This document shows, one piece after another, positions 46,384 through 55,709 of a stretch of 64,000 nucleotides of DNA. A program made the position numbers and the translations under genes. Below the pieces are notes generated by a model. The model worked only from the letters and a program-made list of their open reading frames with translations. It made no database searches and had not been told where the DNA came from. The stretch is from Brevundimonas guildfordensis (GTDB taxonomy: Bacteria; Pseudomonadota; Alphaproteobacteria; Caulobacterales; Caulobacteraceae), in NCBI RefSeq assembly GCF_014836405.1, contig NZ_JACSQU010000001.1, positions 1,674,001 through 1,738,000 of the forward strand. The letters are read 5' to 3'. Each line of letters begins with the position of its first letter. Position 1 is the stretch's first letter.

Positions 46384-46574
46384 CGGATTGCCGGTTTGCT
46401 GTTGAGAGTTTGGAGAAGCGCTCGAATCCCTATGGGTAGCGAAATGCGACAAATGTCAACTTTTTATGTCAATCAAGCCGACCTCCCATCAGTTGTCACA
46501 CACACAACCAAATGCAGCTTGAGCTTTGGCGACTTCCTCCTTTTTAGGCTCGGATCAGATTGATCCGCCTGACG

Positions 46575-47954
46575 TCAATGACTGCTTGAAATCATGGTCT
46601 CTACGAATTGGTCACGCCAGTGGGACACGTCGGTGTCGCGCACGACCTGCATCAAGGCCTTCCACTTCCGCCTGCGCTCTTGCAGAGGCATGGTCAGAGC
46701 CGTGCGGATAGCGTCGGACAGTTCCTCGCGGCTGAAGGGGTTGACCAGCAGGGCCTCGCCCATCTGCTCGGCGGCGCCCGCGAACCGGGACAGGATCAGC
46801 ACGCCGGGGTCGTCCGGATTCTGGGCGGCGACGTACTCCTTGGCCACCAGGTTCATTCCATCGCGCAAAGGCGTGACCAAACCGACCCTGGCGGCGCGGT
46901 AGATGCCCGCCAGCTGATCGCGTCGGAACGTCCGGTTCAGGTAGCGGATCGGCTGCCAGTCCATGTCGGCATAGGCCCCGTTGATGCGCCCGGCGAGGGC
47001 GTCCAGCCGCCCCCGTATATCTTGATAGGTATCCACGTCATCGCGCGAGATCGGCGTGACCTGCAGCAGGAAGACGCCGCCGCGCATCGACGGATTGTCC
47101 TCAAGGAACTGCTCATAGCCCAAGAGGCGCTGTTCCAGCCCCTTGGAATAGTCGAGCCGATCCACGCCGACGATCATCGAGCGGAAGGCGGCGCTGGCCG
47201 CTATGCGGTCGTAGGTCTTCTGGCCCAACAGGGAATCGCGCGCCGCCAAGAAGCTCTCCACGTCGATGCCGATCGGGAAGACGCCGACCTGGACGCTGCG
47301 GCCGAAGGCGTCGACACGCCCGCCCTCCCCGACCACGCCCTTGGCCTCGACCTCCACATAGCGCTGGAACAGCTCCATCCACTCCCGGGTCTGGAAGCCC
47401 AGCAGGTCGAAGTGGAACATGGATTCCACCAGCCGACGGTGATGCGGCAGCGTCACCAGGAGCTGACGCGCCGGCCAGGGCGTGTGCAGGAAGAAGCCGA
47501 TGCGGTTCTTCACCCCCAGACGGCGCAGGTCCCGCGCCATCGGAATCATATGGTAGTCGTGGACCCAGATCACGTCGTCGGGCTGGAGCAGCGGCCGGAG
47601 CACTTCGGCGAAACGGCGGTTGGTGCGCTCATAGCCCTCGCCATAGGAACGCTCATAGGCGGTCAGGTCGACGCGGTGATGAAACAGCGGCCACAAGGTC
47701 TTGTTGGCGTAGCCGTTGTAGTATTCGTCGACGTCCTGGGGCTCCAGATCGACGGTGGCGACCGTGACGCCAGCGCGATCTTCGATGTTCAGCTCGCCGG
47801 TGAAGTGCTCGACGGTCTCGCCGGACCAGCCGAACCACAGACCGTCATATTTGCGCAGCGCCGCCGACAGGGCCATGGCCAGCCCTCCGGCCGAACCCGC
47901 CGCCGGATCCTTGGGCGCCGAGACGCGGTTGGAAACGACGATCAGGCGGCTCAT
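46575..47954 (-). CDS. otsA: Trehalose-6-phosphate synthase
   Basis: 459 residues from ATG 47954, overlapping the GH15 stop as ATGA. Makes trehalose 6-phosphate from UDP-glucose and glucose 6-phosphate. RLIVVSNRVSAP, GSAGGLAMAL, VWVHDYHMIPMARDLR, FFLHTPWPARQLL, VGVDRLDYSKGLEQRL (donor-binding Arg/Lys) and LRDGMNLVAKEYVAAQ are all OtsA hallmarks. Last gene of otsB-GH15-otsA, a set for osmotic, desiccation or stationary-phase protection. Confidence 0.97.
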   Translation of the reverse strand: MSRLIVVSNRVSAPKDPAAGSAGGLAMALSAALRKYDGLWFGWSGETVEHFTGELNIEDRAGVTVATVDLEPQDVDEYYNGYANKTLWPLFHHRVDLTAYERSYGEGYERTNRRFAEVLRPLLQPDDVIWVHDYHMIPMARDLRRLGVKNRIGFFLHTPWPARQLLVTLPHHRRLVESMFHFDLLGFQTREWMELFQRYVEVEAKGVVGEGGRVDAFGRSVQVGVFPIGIDVESFLAARDSLLGQKTYDRIAASAAFRSMIVGVDRLDYSKGLEQRLLGYEQFLEDNPSMRGGVFLLQVTPISRDDVDTYQDIRGRLDALAGRINGAYADMDWQPIRYLNRTFRRDQLAGIYRAARVGLVTPLRDGMNLVAKEYVAAQNPDDPGVLILSRFAGAAEQMGEALLVNPFSREELSDAIRTALTMPLQERRRKWKALMQVVRDTDVSHWRDQFVETMISSSH

Positions 47955-49735
47955 CGCGCGTCCTGCCACGAGCGACTGAGCAGGACCGCGCAGTTAATGA
48001 TTCCGACGAGGGAATAGGTCTGGGGGTAGTTGCCCCACAGTTCGCCGTCCTGAATAGAGATGTCCTCGCTGAGCAGGCCGGCATGGGTGCGACGGCTCAG
48101 CATCTCCTCGAAGATGACGCGCGCCTCCTCGACCCGGCCGTTCAGGGCCAGGGCCTCGATGTACCAGAAGGTGCAGAAGTTGAAGGCGGTCTCCGGCTCG
48201 CCGAAGTCGTCCGGGTGGATGTAGCGGAATAGATAGGGGCCGCGCTTGAGGTCGCGCTCGATCGCCTCAAAGGTCTTCACCTGCCGCGGGTCGCGGGCGT
48301 CGAGGAACCCCAGGTCGGTCATCTGCAGTAGGGCGGCGTCCAGCTCGGTCCCGCCGAAGCTGGCGGCGAAGCGGCCCTCTTCGGGCAGATAAGCCTCGGC
48401 CTCGATGCGCTCGCGGATGATGCGCGCCCGCTCGCGCCAGACCTCGCTGCGGTCCTCGAGGCCGAGGTGACGCGCCGCGCGGGCCAGACGGTCGCAGGCG
48501 GCCCAGCACATGACCGAGGAATAGGTGTGAACCCGGGCGATGGTGCGGAACTCCCACAGGCCGGCGTCGACCTGATCGTGCATGGCGAAGGCGCGGTCGC
48601 CGACCTTCTCCAGGGCGGTGAAGTCCTCGACCGTGCCGGGGCGCAGCAGGCGCTGGTCGAAGAAGGCCTGAACCAGCGGCAGGACGATCTGGCCGTAGAC
48701 GTCGTGCTGGAGATGCTCGTGCGCCTGATTGCCCACACGCACCGGCTTCATGCCGCGATAGCCTTCGACGCTGTCGACGATGCGCTCGACGATGGCGGGC
48801 TCCAGCCCCACGCCGTAGACCGGCTGCACATGGCCGCCCGCCGAGGCGTCGACCAGGTTTCGCAGGTAGCCGAGGTAGTTCTCGAGGATATCGACCGCGC
48901 CCAGCCGGTTCAGCGCCCGCACCGTGTAGTAGGCGTCGCGGATCCAGCAGTAGCGATAGTCCCAGTTGCGCCCGCTCTCTGGGAACTCGGGCACCGACGT
49001 CGTCATGGCGGCGACGATGGCGCCGGTCTCTTCATAGACGCAGAGCTTCAGGGTGATGGCGGCGCGGATCACCGCCTCCTGCCAGTCCAGCGGCAGATAG
49101 AGGGTGCGGGTCCAGCGTTTCCAGTGCGTGATGGTCAGGTCCAGCGCGGCGTTGACGCCCGACAACACGGCCTGATCGTAGCCTTCGTCCGGGCCGAGGA
49201 AGAAGGCCATCTCCTCCTCGAGGCGGAAGGTTCGCTCGTTCAGAACATGGCTGACCGGGCAGTTGGTGGTCAGGCGCAGGATCACGTCGCTGCACAGATA
49301 GCGGATGTGATTGGAGCCCGAGGTCCGCTCGGCCGCTCGCGCGCCCCAGTCCGCCGAGGGGCGCAGTCGCACGGTCACGCGCGGCGAGCCCGACAGGGGC
49401 CGCACCACCCGCGCAAAGGCGGTCGGCCGATAGATGCGCGAGTGTTTCAGGTGGCGAGGGCAGAAGTCGATGATCTCGACGGCGGCGCCGTCCTCGGCCG
49501 TCATCACGGTGCGCAGAACGGCGGTGTTGCGCACATAGGCCTGTTCAACCGAGGCGAGGCCTTCCAGGTCGATGGCCCAGAAGCCGTGCTCGGGGCTCTC
49601 GCCGTCCATCAGGGCCGAGAAGACCGGATCATCGTCGATGCGCGGGGCGCAGGCCCAAACGAAGCGGCCGCGCCGGTCGATCAGGGCGCTGACAGAGCAG
49701 TTGCCGATGGGGGCGAGGTCGAGGTCAGGCTTCAT
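47951..49735 (-). CDS. Glycoside hydrolase family 15 protein (glucoamylase/trehalase-like)
   Basis: 594 residues, no signal peptide, so cytoplasmic. An N-terminal beta-sandwich (APIGNCSVSALIDRRGRFVW) is followed by the (alpha/alpha)6 barrel with SGRNWDYRYCWIRDAYYTVR, GVGLEPAIVERIVDSVEGY, RVGNQAHEHLQHDVYGQ and the C-terminal WGNYPQTYSLVGIINCAVLL. Bacterial relatives beside ots genes have been shown or proposed to be trehalases. Here it is coupled to both otsA (overlap) and otsB (11-base overlap). It would let the same transcript recycle trehalose, although it may act on another alpha-glucan. Confidence 0.9.
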   Translation of the reverse strand: MKPDLDLAPIGNCSVSALIDRRGRFVWACAPRIDDDPVFSALMDGESPEHGFWAIDLEGLASVEQAYVRNTAVLRTVMTAEDGAAVEIIDFCPRHLKHSRIYRPTAFARVVRPLSGSPRVTVRLRPSADWGARAAERTSGSNHIRYLCSDVILRLTTNCPVSHVLNERTFRLEEEMAFFLGPDEGYDQAVLSGVNAALDLTITHWKRWTRTLYLPLDWQEAVIRAAITLKLCVYEETGAIVAAMTTSVPEFPESGRNWDYRYCWIRDAYYTVRALNRLGAVDILENYLGYLRNLVDASAGGHVQPVYGVGLEPAIVERIVDSVEGYRGMKPVRVGNQAHEHLQHDVYGQIVLPLVQAFFDQRLLRPGTVEDFTALEKVGDRAFAMHDQVDAGLWEFRTIARVHTYSSVMCWAACDRLARAARHLGLEDRSEVWRERARIIRERIEAEAYLPEEGRFAASFGGTELDAALLQMTDLGFLDARDPRQVKTFEAIERDLKRGPYLFRYIHPDDFGEPETAFNFCTFWYIEALALNGRVEEARVIFEEMLSRRTHAGLLSEDISIQDGELWGNYPQTYSLVGIINCAVLLSRSWQDAR

Positions 49736-50510
49736 CAGGAGCCTCCTTGTGAGCGTCGGCGGCGAGGGCTTCCAACCAGTCCAGGACGGCGGCGACGTCC
49801 GGCAGTTGATAGCGGGCGGCGGTAGGGCGAGACGGGCCGACCAAGACGCCGAACCCGCCCAGGCCTTGCACCGCCTCGAACCCGGCCTCGTCGGTCAGAT
49901 CGTCGCCGACCATGACGGGAATGGCGCCGAGGAAAGGCGGCTCCTTCATGAAGGCGCGCACCGCCGTGCCCTTGTCCGCCCCAGGGGTCTTCAGCTCCAG
50001 CACCATGGAGCCGGGCTGCAGCGTCAGGCCCGTCGTCGCCGCCAGATCGGTCGCCAGGCGCGTCGCGGCCACACCCTCGGCCGGGGCCTGACGGAAATGA
50101 AGGCCAGCGGACAAGCCCTTGTCCTCGACTAGAACGCCGGGTCGATCAGCGGCGAAGGCGTGAAAAGCCTGCAAGGCCTGCGAGATGGCGGGCGAGGGCG
50201 TGGTCCGCAGCAAGGCTCCATCGTCCCGCCGACGCTCCAGACCATGTACGCCCGAAGCGGCGCGCGCGGCGCCGTCGCTGATCCGGTCGATCTCGGCCAA
50301 GGTGCGTCCGCTGACGACGGCCGCGCGCCCCTGCAAGACCTGCGTCAGCCGCGCCAAAACCGCCGTGCGGCGCGCGTCAGGACCCACAGCGTCCGGCGTC
50401 GGCGCAAGCGGCGCAAGCACGCCGTCGAGGTCAAGAAACAGGGCGAGGCCCGGCAAGAAAACGGGCGGGTGAGGCAGGCGCGGGGGCACGGCCCCCTGAG
50501 CATCGGACAT
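49725..50510 (-). CDS. otsB: Trehalose-6-phosphate phosphatase
   Basis: 261 residues. Dephosphorylates trehalose 6-phosphate. HAD motifs: ALFLDLDGVLAPLAPTPDAV (nucleophile Asp in DLDG), VVSGRTLAEIDRI, GSMVLELKTPGADKGTAVRA (lysine) and VMVGDDLTDEAGFEAV (motif IV acids). The cap region holds SGVHGLERRR, as in OtsB. First gene of the trehalose operon and divergent from kdsD; about 200 intergenic bases hold both promoters. Confidence 0.96.
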   Translation of the reverse strand: MSDAQGAVPPRLPHPPVFLPGLALFLDLDGVLAPLAPTPDAVGPDARRTAVLARLTQVLQGRAAVVSGRTLAEIDRISDGAARAASGVHGLERRRDDGALLRTTPSPAISQALQAFHAFAADRPGVLVEDKGLSAGLHFRQAPAEGVAATRLATDLAATTGLTLQPGSMVLELKTPGADKGTAVRAFMKEPPFLGAIPVMVGDDLTDEAGFEAVQGLGGFGVLVGPSRPTAARYQLPDVAAVLDWLEALAADAHKEAPDEA

Positions 50511-50712
50511 CAGGCTGAGGTTTCGACTTTCCCATTAGTGAGATCGTCACAACGCCCGAACACCGCGAAGGTTGTAAAAGATTCTCAAACGGGCGGATCG
50601 GAAAGTTTTGAGCGGCGCTTTCCGAACGCGCCATTGTGCGAAGCAGCTTATTGGGGCAATTCCCGCTGCTGTACGAAGAGCCGCAGAAGCGGCCCCGGCG
50701 CCTGGAACCGTG

Positions 50713-51708
50713 ATGACCGCCATTTCCGCCCCTTCTACTCCTGAACAGCTCGCCGCCATGTCCGACCGCGCTCGCGAGGTCGTGCGGCTGAATATCGAGG
50801 CGCTAGAGGCGCTGGAACGGTCGCTGGATTCCTCGATCGCGCGGGCGGCCGACGTCATCCTGTCGCGGCCGGGCTATGTCGTGGTGACCGGCATGGGCAA
50901 GTCGGGACACATCGGCGGCAAGATCGCCGCCACCCTGGCCTCGACCGGCACCAACTCCTTCTTCGTCCATCCGGCCGAGATGAGCCACGGCGACCTGGGC
51001 ATGCTGCGCCCCGACACCACGCTTCTGGCCCTGTCCAACTCGGGCGAGAGCCGCGAACTGCGCGATCCGCTGATCTTCTGCGCCCGCAACGACATTCCGG
51101 TGATCGGCCTCACCCAGAGGCCGCAGAGCTTCCTGGGCCGCCACTCAGACGTCTGCCTGACCATGCCCAAGGTGGCCGAGGCTTGCCCCAACGGCCTGGC
51201 GCCGACGACTTCGACCCTGATGTCCCTGGCCATGGGCGACGCCCTGGCCATGGTGCTGATGGACCGGCGCGGCTTCACGCGGGAAGATTTCGGTCTCCAT
51301 CACCCCGGCGGCTCGCTGGGCATGAGCCTTCAGACCGTACGCGAGTGGATGGGCGACAACGCCGCCTCTCCCGCCAGCGTGCCGCTGGATGCCGACTTCC
51401 GAACCGTAGTGTCGGCCATCACCGAAGGGCGCAAGGGCGCGGTCGCGGTGCTGGCGCCCGACGGCTCCCTGGCCGGCATGATCACCGACGGCGACGTGCG
51501 CCGCGCCTTCGCCAACGACATCGCCGCCCTGCTCGCCGCCGACATCATGAGCCGCAGCCCGATCACGGTTGAGCCCGAAGCCCGGATGAGCGACGTGGTC
51601 GATCTGTTGAGCGCCAACAAGATCAGCAACCTGTTCGTCGTCGATGAGCGGCGCCCGGTCGCCATCATCCACATCGCCGAACTGATGCAGGCGGGGTACG
51701 TTTCCTGA
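50713..51708 (+). CDS. kdsD: Arabinose-5-phosphate isomerase (KdsD/KpsF family)
   Basis: Interconverts ribulose 5-phosphate and arabinose 5-phosphate, the first step toward Kdo for LPS and group 2 capsule. 331 residues from ATG 50713. SIS domain: VVVTGMGKSGHIGGKIAATL, FFVHPAEMSHGDLGM, ALSNSGESRELRDPL, CPNGLAPTTSTLMSLAMGDA. Two CBS domains follow (GRKGAVAVLAPDGSLAGMIT and ANKISNLFVVDERRPVAIIH). First gene of a kdsD - glycosyltransferase - export protein run, with a TGATG overlap to the next gene. The location next to an export lipoprotein supports a capsule-linked role, though it may be the sole copy for LPS. Confidence 0.94.
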   Translation: MTAISAPSTPEQLAAMSDRAREVVRLNIEALEALERSLDSSIARAADVILSRPGYVVVTGMGKSGHIGGKIAATLASTGTNSFFVHPAEMSHGDLGMLRPDTTLLALSNSGESRELRDPLIFCARNDIPVIGLTQRPQSFLGRHSDVCLTMPKVAEACPNGLAPTTSTLMSLAMGDALAMVLMDRRGFTREDFGLHHPGGSLGMSLQTVREWMGDNAASPASVPLDADFRTVVSAITEGRKGAVAVLAPDGSLAGMITDGDVRRAFANDIAALLAADIMSRSPITVEPEARMSDVVDLLSANKISNLFVVDERRPVAIIHIAELMQAGYVS

Positions 51709-52973
51709 TGGTTCAGGACGTCCTCTTCGACGCCAGTCGATTGCTCAGCCGGACTGAACGCAGCGCGCCGACCGGCGTGGATCGGGTGTGTCTGGCCTAT
51801 GCCGAATGGCTGATCGAACATCCGGTCTACCGCATGACGCCCGTGCGGGCGCGCAAGGATCAGCTGGCGCGCGTCGACAACGACTGGTTCCGCCAGCGCC
51901 TGACCGAGCTTCGGACGCGCTGGACCGGTCCCGGGGCGGTGTCGGAACTGAACAGCGAAGCCCGCAGCCTGTTCGACGCCCTGAACTCACCCGCCAGCAA
52001 CACCTCCGTCATCGGCCACGCCCCCGAGGAAAGCCCGCAGGCGGGCAAGAAGCCAAAGCGGGTGTGGAAGCAGTATTTCCGCTCGCGCAGGATCGCCGCC
52101 CCGCCCCCGGCGCGCGCCTATATCAACGTCGGCCATACCAGCCTGAATACGCCGGACATCCTGACCTCTTTGGCGCATGGCGGCATCGAACGGATCATCA
52201 TGGTCCATGACCTGATCCCGGTGACCCACCCCGAGTTCTGCCGCCCCGGCGACGGGGCCAAGCATAAGCGGCGCATGGAGAATGTCCTGCGCCACGCCTC
52301 GAGGGTCATCGTCAACTCCCACTATACGGCCGGCGAGTTGAGGCGGTTCGCCGCCCATTCAAACCTGACCGCCCCGCCGATCGACGTCGCCCACCTGGGG
52401 CTGGAACGCACCTTCGACAGCCGCACCGCCATCAGGCCCGCCCATCCCTATTTCCTGCACGTTGGCACGATCGAGGCTCGCAAGAACCTGGCCTTCCTGC
52501 TGACCGTCTGGCGCCGGCTGCAGGAGACGATGGGCGCCGAGACCCCGCGCCTGGTCCTGGTCGGGCGTTACGGCTGGGAGAACGAGGCGGTGCTGGACCA
52601 TCTGCAACGCTCGCCCAATCTGCGCGGCCTGGTGCATCAGGCGGAAAACCTGCCCGACTGCGCCCTGTCGGCGCTGATGCGCGGCGCCCGGGCCATGGTG
52701 GCGCCCTCGTCGGTCGAAGGCTTTGATCTGCCGGCCGTCGAGGCCAGCGCCATGGGCGTGCCGCTGATCGCCTCGGACATCGCCGCCCACCGCGAGCTCG
52801 TGCCCCACGCCCGCTTGATCGACCCGCTGGACGGCTTGGGCTGGCTGAGCGCGCTGGAGGATTGGACCCGCAACCCACCGGTCGCCCCGCCCTATTCGGC
52901 GCCGGATTGGGAGCGCCATTTCAACGTCGTTCAGGACCGGGTGCTGTCTTCCTCTGGCGGCGCGCCCGCCTGA
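51708..52973 (+). CDS. Glycosyltransferase, GT-B fold (family 4-like)
   Basis: 421 residues. The N-terminal segment DASRLLSRTERSAPTGVDRV is characteristic of a glycosyltransferase subgroup found in polysaccharide clusters. The donor half has FLHVGTIEARKNLAFLLTVW, VLVGRYGWENEAVL, APSSVEGFDLPAVEASAMGV with the E-x7-E acids, and LIASDIAAHRELV. Its start overlaps the kdsD stop, and the export lipoprotein begins 14 bases after its end. It probably adds a sugar to the exported polymer. Confidence 0.88.
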   Translation: MVQDVLFDASRLLSRTERSAPTGVDRVCLAYAEWLIEHPVYRMTPVRARKDQLARVDNDWFRQRLTELRTRWTGPGAVSELNSEARSLFDALNSPASNTSVIGHAPEESPQAGKKPKRVWKQYFRSRRIAAPPPARAYINVGHTSLNTPDILTSLAHGGIERIIMVHDLIPVTHPEFCRPGDGAKHKRRMENVLRHASRVIVNSHYTAGELRRFAAHSNLTAPPIDVAHLGLERTFDSRTAIRPAHPYFLHVGTIEARKNLAFLLTVWRRLQETMGAETPRLVLVGRYGWENEAVLDHLQRSPNLRGLVHQAENLPDCALSALMRGARAMVAPSSVEGFDLPAVEASAMGVPLIASDIAAHRELVPHARLIDPLDGLGWLSALEDWTRNPPVAPPYSAPDWERHFNVVQDRVLSSSGGAPA

Positions 52974-52987
52974 AGGGTAAGCATCTG

Positions 52988-54154
52988 ATGAAATCGAACA
53001 GAGGCCCCATGACCAGAACCGCCGCCAGCCTGCTCATCGTCGCCCTTCTGGCCGGGTGCTCCACCCTGCCGCGCGACGGGCCGTCCGGGCGTAGCGTCGT
53101 GCGCGCCGCCTCCTCGCCCGAGAGGGCTGGAGATTACGCCCTGGTTGAGCTCAATTTCGAGCTGAGCGAACGCCTTAAGGCGGTGCCGTCGCCGTCATTC
53201 TCCACCCTGGCTCTGGCCTCTTCGGACAAGCCAATCGACATCATCGGCGTCGGGGACACCTTGGCGGTAAGCGTGTTCGAACCCGGCGGCGGCCTGTTCA
53301 GCGGCATGGGAACGACAACCGCCACGTCGGGCGCCCAGATGCTTCCTCCGTTGGTTGTGAACCGCTCGGGCGGCGTGCCGATTCCGTTTGCGGGCGAGGT
53401 CAACGTTCAGGGGATGACGCCGTCAGAGGCTTCCGCCGCCGTACGAAGGGCCCTGATCGGCAAGGTCGCCAATCCCCAGGTCATCGTCACCATAGCCTCA
53501 AACGCATCCAACTCGGTCACGATCCTGGGTGAGGTCCGCAACCCTGGTCGCCAGCCCTTGTCCGTCAATAACAACCGGATATTGGACGTGATCGCCGCTG
53601 CGGGGGGCCCGTCACGGTCGCTTTACGATATCGAAGTGCGCGTTCAGCGCGAAGGCCAAACCTACGCCGCGCCGATGTCGATCGTGACGACTGAGTTCAA
53701 CGAAAACGTGCGTTTGCAGCGCGGGGACCAGATCAATCTGATCTACAAGCCTCGCCGCTTCAGCTCTTTCGGCGCCTTCAACGCCGTGGCTCGCAGCGAA
53801 CTGCCTTCTGGTCCCTTGACCCTGGCTGAAGCGCTTAGCGGCGTCGGCGGGCTCGACTCCAACCTGGCCAATGCCCAGTCGGTGCTGCTGTTTCGTTTCG
53901 AGCGGCCTGAAGTGGCGGAGGCCCTGGGCATCCAACAGCCCGCGACGTCGCGCGGGGTTCCTGTGGTCTACCGCTTGAACCTCAACGAGGGTCAGGGCTT
54001 TTTCGTCGCCAGCAACTTCCAGATGCAACCCGATGACGTCATCTACGCGCCGCGCGCTGGTGCGGCCGAGATGCGCAAGTTCTTCGAGTTCGTCCAGAGC
54101 GTCACCCGCGTTGTCTACGACGTGTCTGTGACCAGCACGCTGAACCTCGACTGA
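52988..54154 (+). CDS. Polysaccharide export outer-membrane lipoprotein (Wza/KpsD-like OPX)
   Basis: 388 residues from ATG 52988 with AAGGG about ten bases upstream; an ATG at 53009 is an alternative. Lipobox LLIVALLAGC (Cys24). A polysaccharide-export domain (IIGVGDTLAVSVFEPGG, VPIPFAGEVNVQGMTPSEAS, GKVANPQVIVTIA) is followed by SLBB-like segments (VTILGEVRNPGRQPLSVNNN, and near 53820 TLAEALSGVGGLDSNLANAQ). It forms the outer-membrane exit channel for capsule or exopolysaccharide. It follows kdsD and a glycosyltransferase. The inner-membrane exporter genes are not in the window. Confidence 0.92.
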   Translation: MKSNRGPMTRTAASLLIVALLAGCSTLPRDGPSGRSVVRAASSPERAGDYALVELNFELSERLKAVPSPSFSTLALASSDKPIDIIGVGDTLAVSVFEPGGGLFSGMGTTTATSGAQMLPPLVVNRSGGVPIPFAGEVNVQGMTPSEASAAVRRALIGKVANPQVIVTIASNASNSVTILGEVRNPGRQPLSVNNNRILDVIAAAGGPSRSLYDIEVRVQREGQTYAAPMSIVTTEFNENVRLQRGDQINLIYKPRRFSSFGAFNAVARSELPSGPLTLAEALSGVGGLDSNLANAQSVLLFRFERPEVAEALGIQQPATSRGVPVVYRLNLNEGQGFFVASNFQMQPDDVIYAPRAGAAEMRKFFEFVQSVTRVVYDVSVTSTLNLD

Positions 54155-54161
54155 GCCCAAC

Positions 54162-54650
54162 GTGTTCAGCCGCTTCGGACGATCGCGAGAGCCTTCTCCC
54201 CAGCGGCTGGACGACGGGCGCTCGCGTGACGCCGACGGCCGCGCCGCCCTGGACGCCGAGATCGACGCCATTGAGGCGGCGGCGCTCGGAACTTACGTCC
54301 TTCACGGCCTGCCCGGAGCCATGGGCCACTATCAGCGCGCCGATAGTCATTCACCGTGGGAAAGGCTCGATGACGCCCTCACCCCGGAACAACGCTGGGC
54401 ACTGGTGGCGGAATCGCCCGCCGGCCAAGGACGCCGCTTCGCCTCCAGCGTAGACCTGGGCGTCGAATCGCCCGTGCCCGAGGTGCGCAGGGCGGCCGCT
54501 GTGCTGGCGGCCTGCCGCGGTCTCAGGCAGCGGCTGGCCGAGTCGGCCGGCTTCACCGCCCAGGATTTGGCCGACGCCATCCAGCTCGGCGCCGCGGCGC
54601 GCCGGCTCGACGGTCAAGACGAGCCGACGTCGCAGGAACCTGCTGACTAG
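54162..54650 (+). CDS. Hypothetical protein at the end of the export operon
   Basis: 162 residues from a GTG seven bases after the export-protein stop, so probably co-transcribed. The first 35 residues are charged. The rest looks alpha-helical ([60 protein letters not shown]). No signal peptide, no recognised family. It overlaps the convergent LLM oxidoreductase gene by four bases. Confidence 0.65.
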   Translation: MFSRFGRSREPSPQRLDDGRSRDADGRAALDAEIDAIEAAALGTYVLHGLPGAMGHYQRADSHSPWERLDDALTPEQRWALVAESPAGQGRRFASSVDLGVESPVPEVRRAAAVLAACRGLRQRLAESAGFTAQDLADAIQLGAAARRLDGQDEPTSQEPAD

Positions 54651-55639
54651 GCCGCCAACCCCGCCGCCTCGGCCATCAGCTCCAGCGAACGCACTCGCGC
54701 GGCGGGGTCCCAGATCTGGCTGGTGATCATCAGTTCGTCCGCCTCGGTCTTGGTGATGAAGGCGTCGAGGGCGGCCCTGGCGGTCGCCGGGGCGCCGACG
54801 GCCGAGCAGGCCAGCGCCGCGTCGATCATGCCGCGCGCGGCCCCATCCAGACGCTCGTAATAGCCCTCGACCGGGGGCGGCAGCTTGCCGGGACGCCCCG
54901 TCCTCAGGTTGACGAAGGCCTGCTGGACTGAGGTGAACAAGAGACGCGCCGCCTCGTCCGTCTCGGCCACGAAGGCGTTGTAGCCCAGCATGACGTAGGG
55001 CTTGTCGAGGTGCTGCGAGGGGCGGAAGGTCCGGCGGTAGATGTCGATGGCCCGCATCATCTCGCCGGGCGCGAAATGGCTGGCGAAGGCGTAAGGCAGG
55101 CCCAGGTGCGCCGCCAGCTGAGCGCCATAGGTCGAGGAGCCCAGAATCCAGATCGGCACGTCCTGCCCCTCGCCCGGATTGGCGATGATGCGCTGGTCCG
55201 CCGGGGCGGGCGCAAACCACTGCATCAGCTCCATCACGTCCTGGGGGAAGGCGTCGACGTCGCCCTGAAGCGTGCGGCGCAAGGCCCGCGCCGTCGCCTG
55301 GTCCGAGCCCGGCGCGCGGCCCAGCCCGAGGTCGATGCGGCCGGGGTGCAGGGCGTTCAGGGTGCCGAACTGCTCGGCGATGACCAGCGGGGCGTGGTTG
55401 GGCAGCATGACGCCGCCAGCCCCGACGCGAATGGTCTGCGTCGCCGCCGCCACCGCGCCGATGACGACCGAGGTCGCGGCGCTGGCGATGCCGGGCATAT
55501 TGTGATGCTCCGCCAGCCAGAAACGATTGTAGCCGAGACGCTCGGCGTGGCGGGCCAGATCAATGGTGTTGGCGAGCGCCTGGCCCACATCGGAGCCTTC
55601 GGGGACGGGGGCGAGGTCGAGAACGGACAAAGGGATCAT
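54647..55639 (-). CDS. LLM-class flavin-dependent oxidoreductase
   Basis: 330-residue bacterial-luciferase-like (alpha/beta) barrel of the alkanal-monooxygenase-like group. [20 protein letters not shown] with [20 protein letters not shown] is the usual start of these proteins, and [20 protein letters not shown] and [15 protein letters not shown] follow. It uses reduced FMN or F420-like flavin; FMNH2 is expected in this phylum. The substrate is unknown. The gene is isolated, between convergent export genes and a small lipoprotein gene on the same strand. Confidence 0.92.
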   Translation of the reverse strand: MIPLSVLDLAPVPEGSDVGQALANTIDLARHAERLGYNRFWLAEHHNMPGIASAATSVVIGAVAAATQTIRVGAGGVMLPNHAPLVIAEQFGTLNALHPGRIDLGLGRAPGSDQATARALRRTLQGDVDAFPQDVMELMQWFAPAPADQRIIANPGEGQDVPIWILGSSTYGAQLAAHLGLPYAFASHFAPGEMMRAIDIYRRTFRPSQHLDKPYVMLGYNAFVAETDEAARLLFTSVQQAFVNLRTGRPGKLPPPVEGYYERLDGAARGMIDAALACSAVGAPATARAALDAFITKTEADELMITSQIWDPAARVRSLELMAEAAGLAA

Positions 55640-55709
55640 CCGACCGATATGGGGCCGCTTCGCAGCGACGCCATACCGGCCGTGACGATCGGTCGTCTAT
55701 TGGACCCGC

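Larger units (their letters stand above)
44590..46565. other. Low-GC island carrying the CDP-glycerol genes
   Basis: From about 44590 to 46565 the base composition drops visibly to near or below 50 percent G+C in many lines, against about two thirds elsewhere, with AAA/TTT runs and different codon choice. The segment matches the two CDP-glycerol genes and their flanks. No integrase, IS ends or tRNA was found. This is best explained by horizontal acquisition. Confidence 0.7.

Noticed and set aside
44590..46565. Integrative element boundaries around the low-GC island
   Set aside because: No direct repeats, tRNA end or integrase were found at the edges, so only the composition shift is claimed.
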